Below the pieces are notes generated by a model, which had not been told where the DNA came from, did no database searches, and saw only the letters and a program-made list of their open reading frames with translations. Positions 6,035-7,893 of a stretch of 7,893 nucleotides of DNA are shown in pieces. The position numbers and the translations under genes are program-made. This DNA is from Candidatus Auribacterota bacterium (lineage in GTDB: Bacteria; Auribacterota; JAFGBW01), in assembly GCA_016932965.1 (NCBI GenBank), contig JAFGBW010000034.1, positions 1 to 7,893 on the forward strand, in the 5' to 3' direction. How positions within the stretch are numbered: position 1 is the stretch's first letter; every line of letters starts with the position of its first letter.

Positions 6035-6814
6035 ATGATGAACAAAACAGGAATTTTTATCTGCCTTTTTTGCTGCGTTTCAATTCTTGCGTTGTCACAG
6101 GATTCTTCTTCCCAGATCATCTCCGTCAAGATGCAGGCTATTGAAGAGGAACTCAAACTGGATGAAGTCAAGATCAAACCTGTCGGATCCAGCGATGATC
6201 TGATGCTGGAAGGGACCGTCTCAAGCGAAGCCGTGTCCAATCGGGCAAAAGAAGTCACCAATCTGTATTTTTCAAATGTTTTCAATCTGCTCTCTGTTGA
6301 AAAACCGCAGGTCCGTTTTCAATTCAAGGTGATCAAATACCTCAAACTCAAGAATACGCCTTCAGCATCGCGAAGCACGGAAGTGCTGAAAGAAGGTATG
6401 GATATGGAAAAACCATGGTATTTCCTGCTTTTTGACAACATGGAGATGGAAAGCCTCGTGAACGAGGTCAAAAATTTATTTTCAGGAGAAGTCCTGGAAT
6501 GCCAGAAACCTGTAAAGTCAGCCTCGAATCAGATAAGAATCCCTTTTACCGACAACGGAAAAAATTATGAAGCCTTTCTCACATCGACTTATCTGGACAA
6601 CGGTTTTTTCAATCATTCACTGAAAATTGAGATGACCGGCCCGGATACGGAGGGAAAAGTCATCTTCAACATGCCTCTTTATTCAAAAAGCGGTGAATGG
6701 ATCGTGGTGACGGGATTTTCCCTTGCCGAAGAACCCGTCAATGTTCCCGAAGAATACCTAACTTTATTTGTTTTTCAGCCGACACTTCAAAAGAGAAACA
6801 ATCTGGAGAGTTAA
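6035..6814 (+). CDS. small exported BON/secretin-like protein, CpaC-related
   Basis: This 259-residue protein starts with a typical signal peptide (MMNKTGIFICLFCCVSILAL; likely cleavage after ALS at residue 21). Residues about 28-88 look like a BON-type domain, with V-K-I-K-P at 45-49, LEGTV at 58-62 and alternating Ala positions. NLLSVEKPQVRFQFKVIKYL follows at 84-103. In CpaC-type secretins of Tad pili the BON domain is likewise followed by a N-x-L-x-V...QV-x-x-x-V-x-I/V-x-E segment. The C-terminal half (about 130-250) has spaced beta strands and ends in SGEWIVVTGFSL (about 221-232), like the dG-x-x-x-v-i-G-l end of a secretin domain. Genuine CpaC proteins are much longer, around 450 residues or more, so this may be a reduced relative, a periplasmic adaptor or a non-pore homologue. 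Initiation may instead be at the second ATG (6038). Family assignment is inference; coding and export are well supported. Confidence 0.85.
   Translation: MMNKTGIFICLFCCVSILALSQDSSSQIISVKMQAIEEELKLDEVKIKPVGSSDDLMLEGTVSSEAVSNRAKEVTNLYFSNVFNLLSVEKPQVRFQFKVIKYLKLKNTPSASRSTEVLKEGMDMEKPWYFLLFDNMEMESLVNEVKNLFSGEVLECQKPVKSASNQIRIPFTDNGKNYEAFLTSTYLDNGFFNHSLKIEMTGPDTEGKVIFNMPLYSKSGEWIVVTGFSLAEEPVNVPEEYLTLFVFQPTLQKRNNLES
6805..6808 (+). promoter_or_regulatory. Shine-Dalgarno site of the dual-FHA gene
   Basis: GGAG lies 6 bases before the ATG at 6815, inside the last codons of the upstream gene. The upstream stop TAA (6812-6814) directly touches this ATG, so the two genes are very probably translationally coupled. 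The site fixes the start of the second gene. Confidence 0.7.
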
Positions 6815-7893
6815 ATGATCAAAACCCTCACAGAAACTTCCGATGTGCTCTTTTCAATCATGATCACCTCCTCGAACGATGAGCCCAAACAGGTGCCGCT
6901 CGAATACCCCGAACTGCTGATCGGCAAGTCAAAAGAAGCCGATGTGATGGTGAATGACACTCAAGTAGGAGATCTGCAAATAAAAATCATCCGGGAAGGG
7001 GAACGGTTTCAGGTTTGCGATTTGAACTCCGGATTTCCGACCCGTTTGAACAATCAAATACTGGAATCCCCTTTTCCGCTGGTTGCCGGAGATATCATCA
7101 CCATGGGTAAAACACAAATCCACTTCATGGAACGTTCCGCTTCCGAAGAAATTCCCAAAGAAAAGCCGAAGGAGGCCGATGCCGGCAAAACCCAGTTCAT
7201 GACGGTTTTCAAAGTGGAAGAAGAAAAAGCCAAAGGCAGGCTGGTTGGGGTATCCGGTCAGGTCAAAGGCCGCGTTTTCCCGATCAATAAAGACAAAATC
7301 AGTATCGGCAGGGACCCTTCGAATGATATCTGCATTGATCAGGACGGCCTCTCGCGGGCTCACGCGATCCTGGAAATCGGCGAAAAAACCATCACGGTTT
7401 TGGATTTCAACAGCACGAACGGCACGTTCATCAACGGGAAAAAAATCGTTTCCGAAGTCATCAAGCCGGGAACCGTGGTCCAATTCGCCAATGCCGCTCT
7501 GCGCTATGAGCTTTTTGACAGTTCCGATGACAAGGGCAAAAAATCCTTTTTCCGTCATTTTGTCCAATGGACAGTCACGTTGATGCTGGTGACATTCATC
7601 ACGGGCGGGGGCATTTATCTTTTCAATTATTACTCCACGGAAAAACAAAAGAGGATTCTGGAACAGAAGCAAAAAGAGCTGGAGAATCTGGCGGAAAAGG
7701 TCAAAGAGGAATCCCCGGAAAAGAAACTGGAAATCGCGGAAAAAGCCTGTTCCCTGGAACAATACGATGAGGCCATGAAAATCGTTGACGGAGTTTTATC
7801 GGACAGTCCCTCTCATGCGGGCGCTCTTTTGCTGAAGGGCAAAATCATGAAGGCAAAAAAATATGCTGAAGTGAATGAACTTTATCAAAAAGG
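6815..7893 (+). CDS. dual-FHA, single-pass membrane, TPR-like protein (3' end outside window)
   Basis: The frame has 359 complete codons and is open at the window edge. FHA domain 1 (about 28-104) keeps the fold pattern LIGKSKEADVMVND and GDIITMGKTQIHF. However, it has GK for GR (37-38), VGDLQ where S-R-x-x-H is expected, and SGFPTRLNN for S-x-NGTFVN, so it probably does not bind phosphothreonine. FHA domain 2 (about 143-234) is canonical: IGRDPSND (164-171), SRAH (180-183) and NSTNGTFING (199-208). A hydrophobic segment at 249-270 (FVQWTVTLMLVTFITGGGIYLF) is a likely membrane span. Next come a charged coiled coil (about 274-300) and TPR-like helices (303 onward, with EQYDEAMKIVDGVLSDSPSHAGALL). 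The N-terminal FHA half should face the cytoplasm and the TPR half the periplasm, where the partner encoded upstream is exported. FHA domains bind phosphothreonine partners; FHA proteins occur near pilus and secretion genes. Thr126, in the linker AGKTQFMT, is a conceivable phosphorylated ligand, but this is speculation. Confidence 0.93.
   Translation, partial: MIKTLTETSDVLFSIMITSSNDEPKQVPLEYPELLIGKSKEADVMVNDTQVGDLQIKIIREGERFQVCDLNSGFPTRLNNQILESPFPLVAGDIITMGKTQIHFMERSASEEIPKEKPKEADAGKTQFMTVFKVEEEKAKGRLVGVSGQVKGRVFPINKDKISIGRDPSNDICIDQDGLSRAHAILEIGEKTITVLDFNSTNGTFINGKKIVSEVIKPGTVVQFANAALRYELFDSSDDKGKKSFFRHFVQWTVTLMLVTFITGGGIYLFNYYSTEKQKRILEQKQKELENLAEKVKEESPEKKLEIAEKACSLEQYDEAMKIVDGVLSDSPSHAGALLLKGKIMKAKKYAEVNELYQK

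Noticed and set aside
6929-7762. 277-codon open frame on the minus strand
   Set aside because: It lies wholly opposite the dual-FHA gene. Its predicted protein is rich in F, L and R strings with no domain, as expected for the complement of a Lys/Glu-rich coding sequence.

Overview
The window reads as chromosomal DNA from a Gram-negative-type bacterium of intermediate base composition. Two proteins carry Sec-type signal peptides. One small exported protein resembles the Tad-pilus secretin CpaC, and the gene coupled to it encodes a membrane-anchored protein with two FHA domains and TPR-like helices. Intergenic DNA holds several families of short repeats. An uncultured lineage such as Omnitrophota or another PVC-like or deltaproteobacterial group would fit, but no marker gene is present, so this is a weak guess.

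Layout: (1) Bases 1-242, minus strand: the first 80 codons of a GH13 alpha-amylase-family enzyme, with a clear Shine-Dalgarno site. (2) Bases 243-498: divergent intergenic region with putative promoters on both strands and an 8-bp periodic repeat. (3) Bases 499-3582, plus strand: a 1027-residue exported protein that I cannot match to a named family. By eye it contains two copies of a degenerate protein-kinase-like module. (4) Bases 3583-3813: intergenic region with an inverted-repeat element, a hairpin and a 14-bp tandem repeat. (5) Bases 3814-5703, plus: a complete UPF1/IGHMBP2-type superfamily 1 helicase with every motif intact. (6) Bases 5704-6034: a non-coding stretch dominated by an imperfect tandem duplication of a unit of about 110 bp with strong hairpins, then a good sigma-70-type promoter. 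(7) Bases 6035-6814 and 6815-7893 (running off the window), plus: a two-gene operon encoding a small BON/secretin-like exported protein and a dual-FHA, single-pass membrane, TPR-like protein.

How the parts may work together: only the last two genes are clearly linked, because the second start codon directly follows the first stop codon. They look like part of an envelope-spanning pilus or secretion apparatus with phosphothreonine-dependent control. The amylase, the large exported protein and the helicase appear to be independent transcription units. Three plus-strand genes lack a Shine-Dalgarno site. Two of these (helicase, secretin-like) have promoter-like boxes placed so that transcription would start at or next to the ATG, which suggests leaderless mRNAs.

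No CRISPR array, tRNA, rRNA, insertion sequence or obvious defence system is visible. The best candidates for something undescribed are the double kinase-like exported protein, the minimal secretin-like/dual-FHA pair and the 110-bp hairpin repeat.
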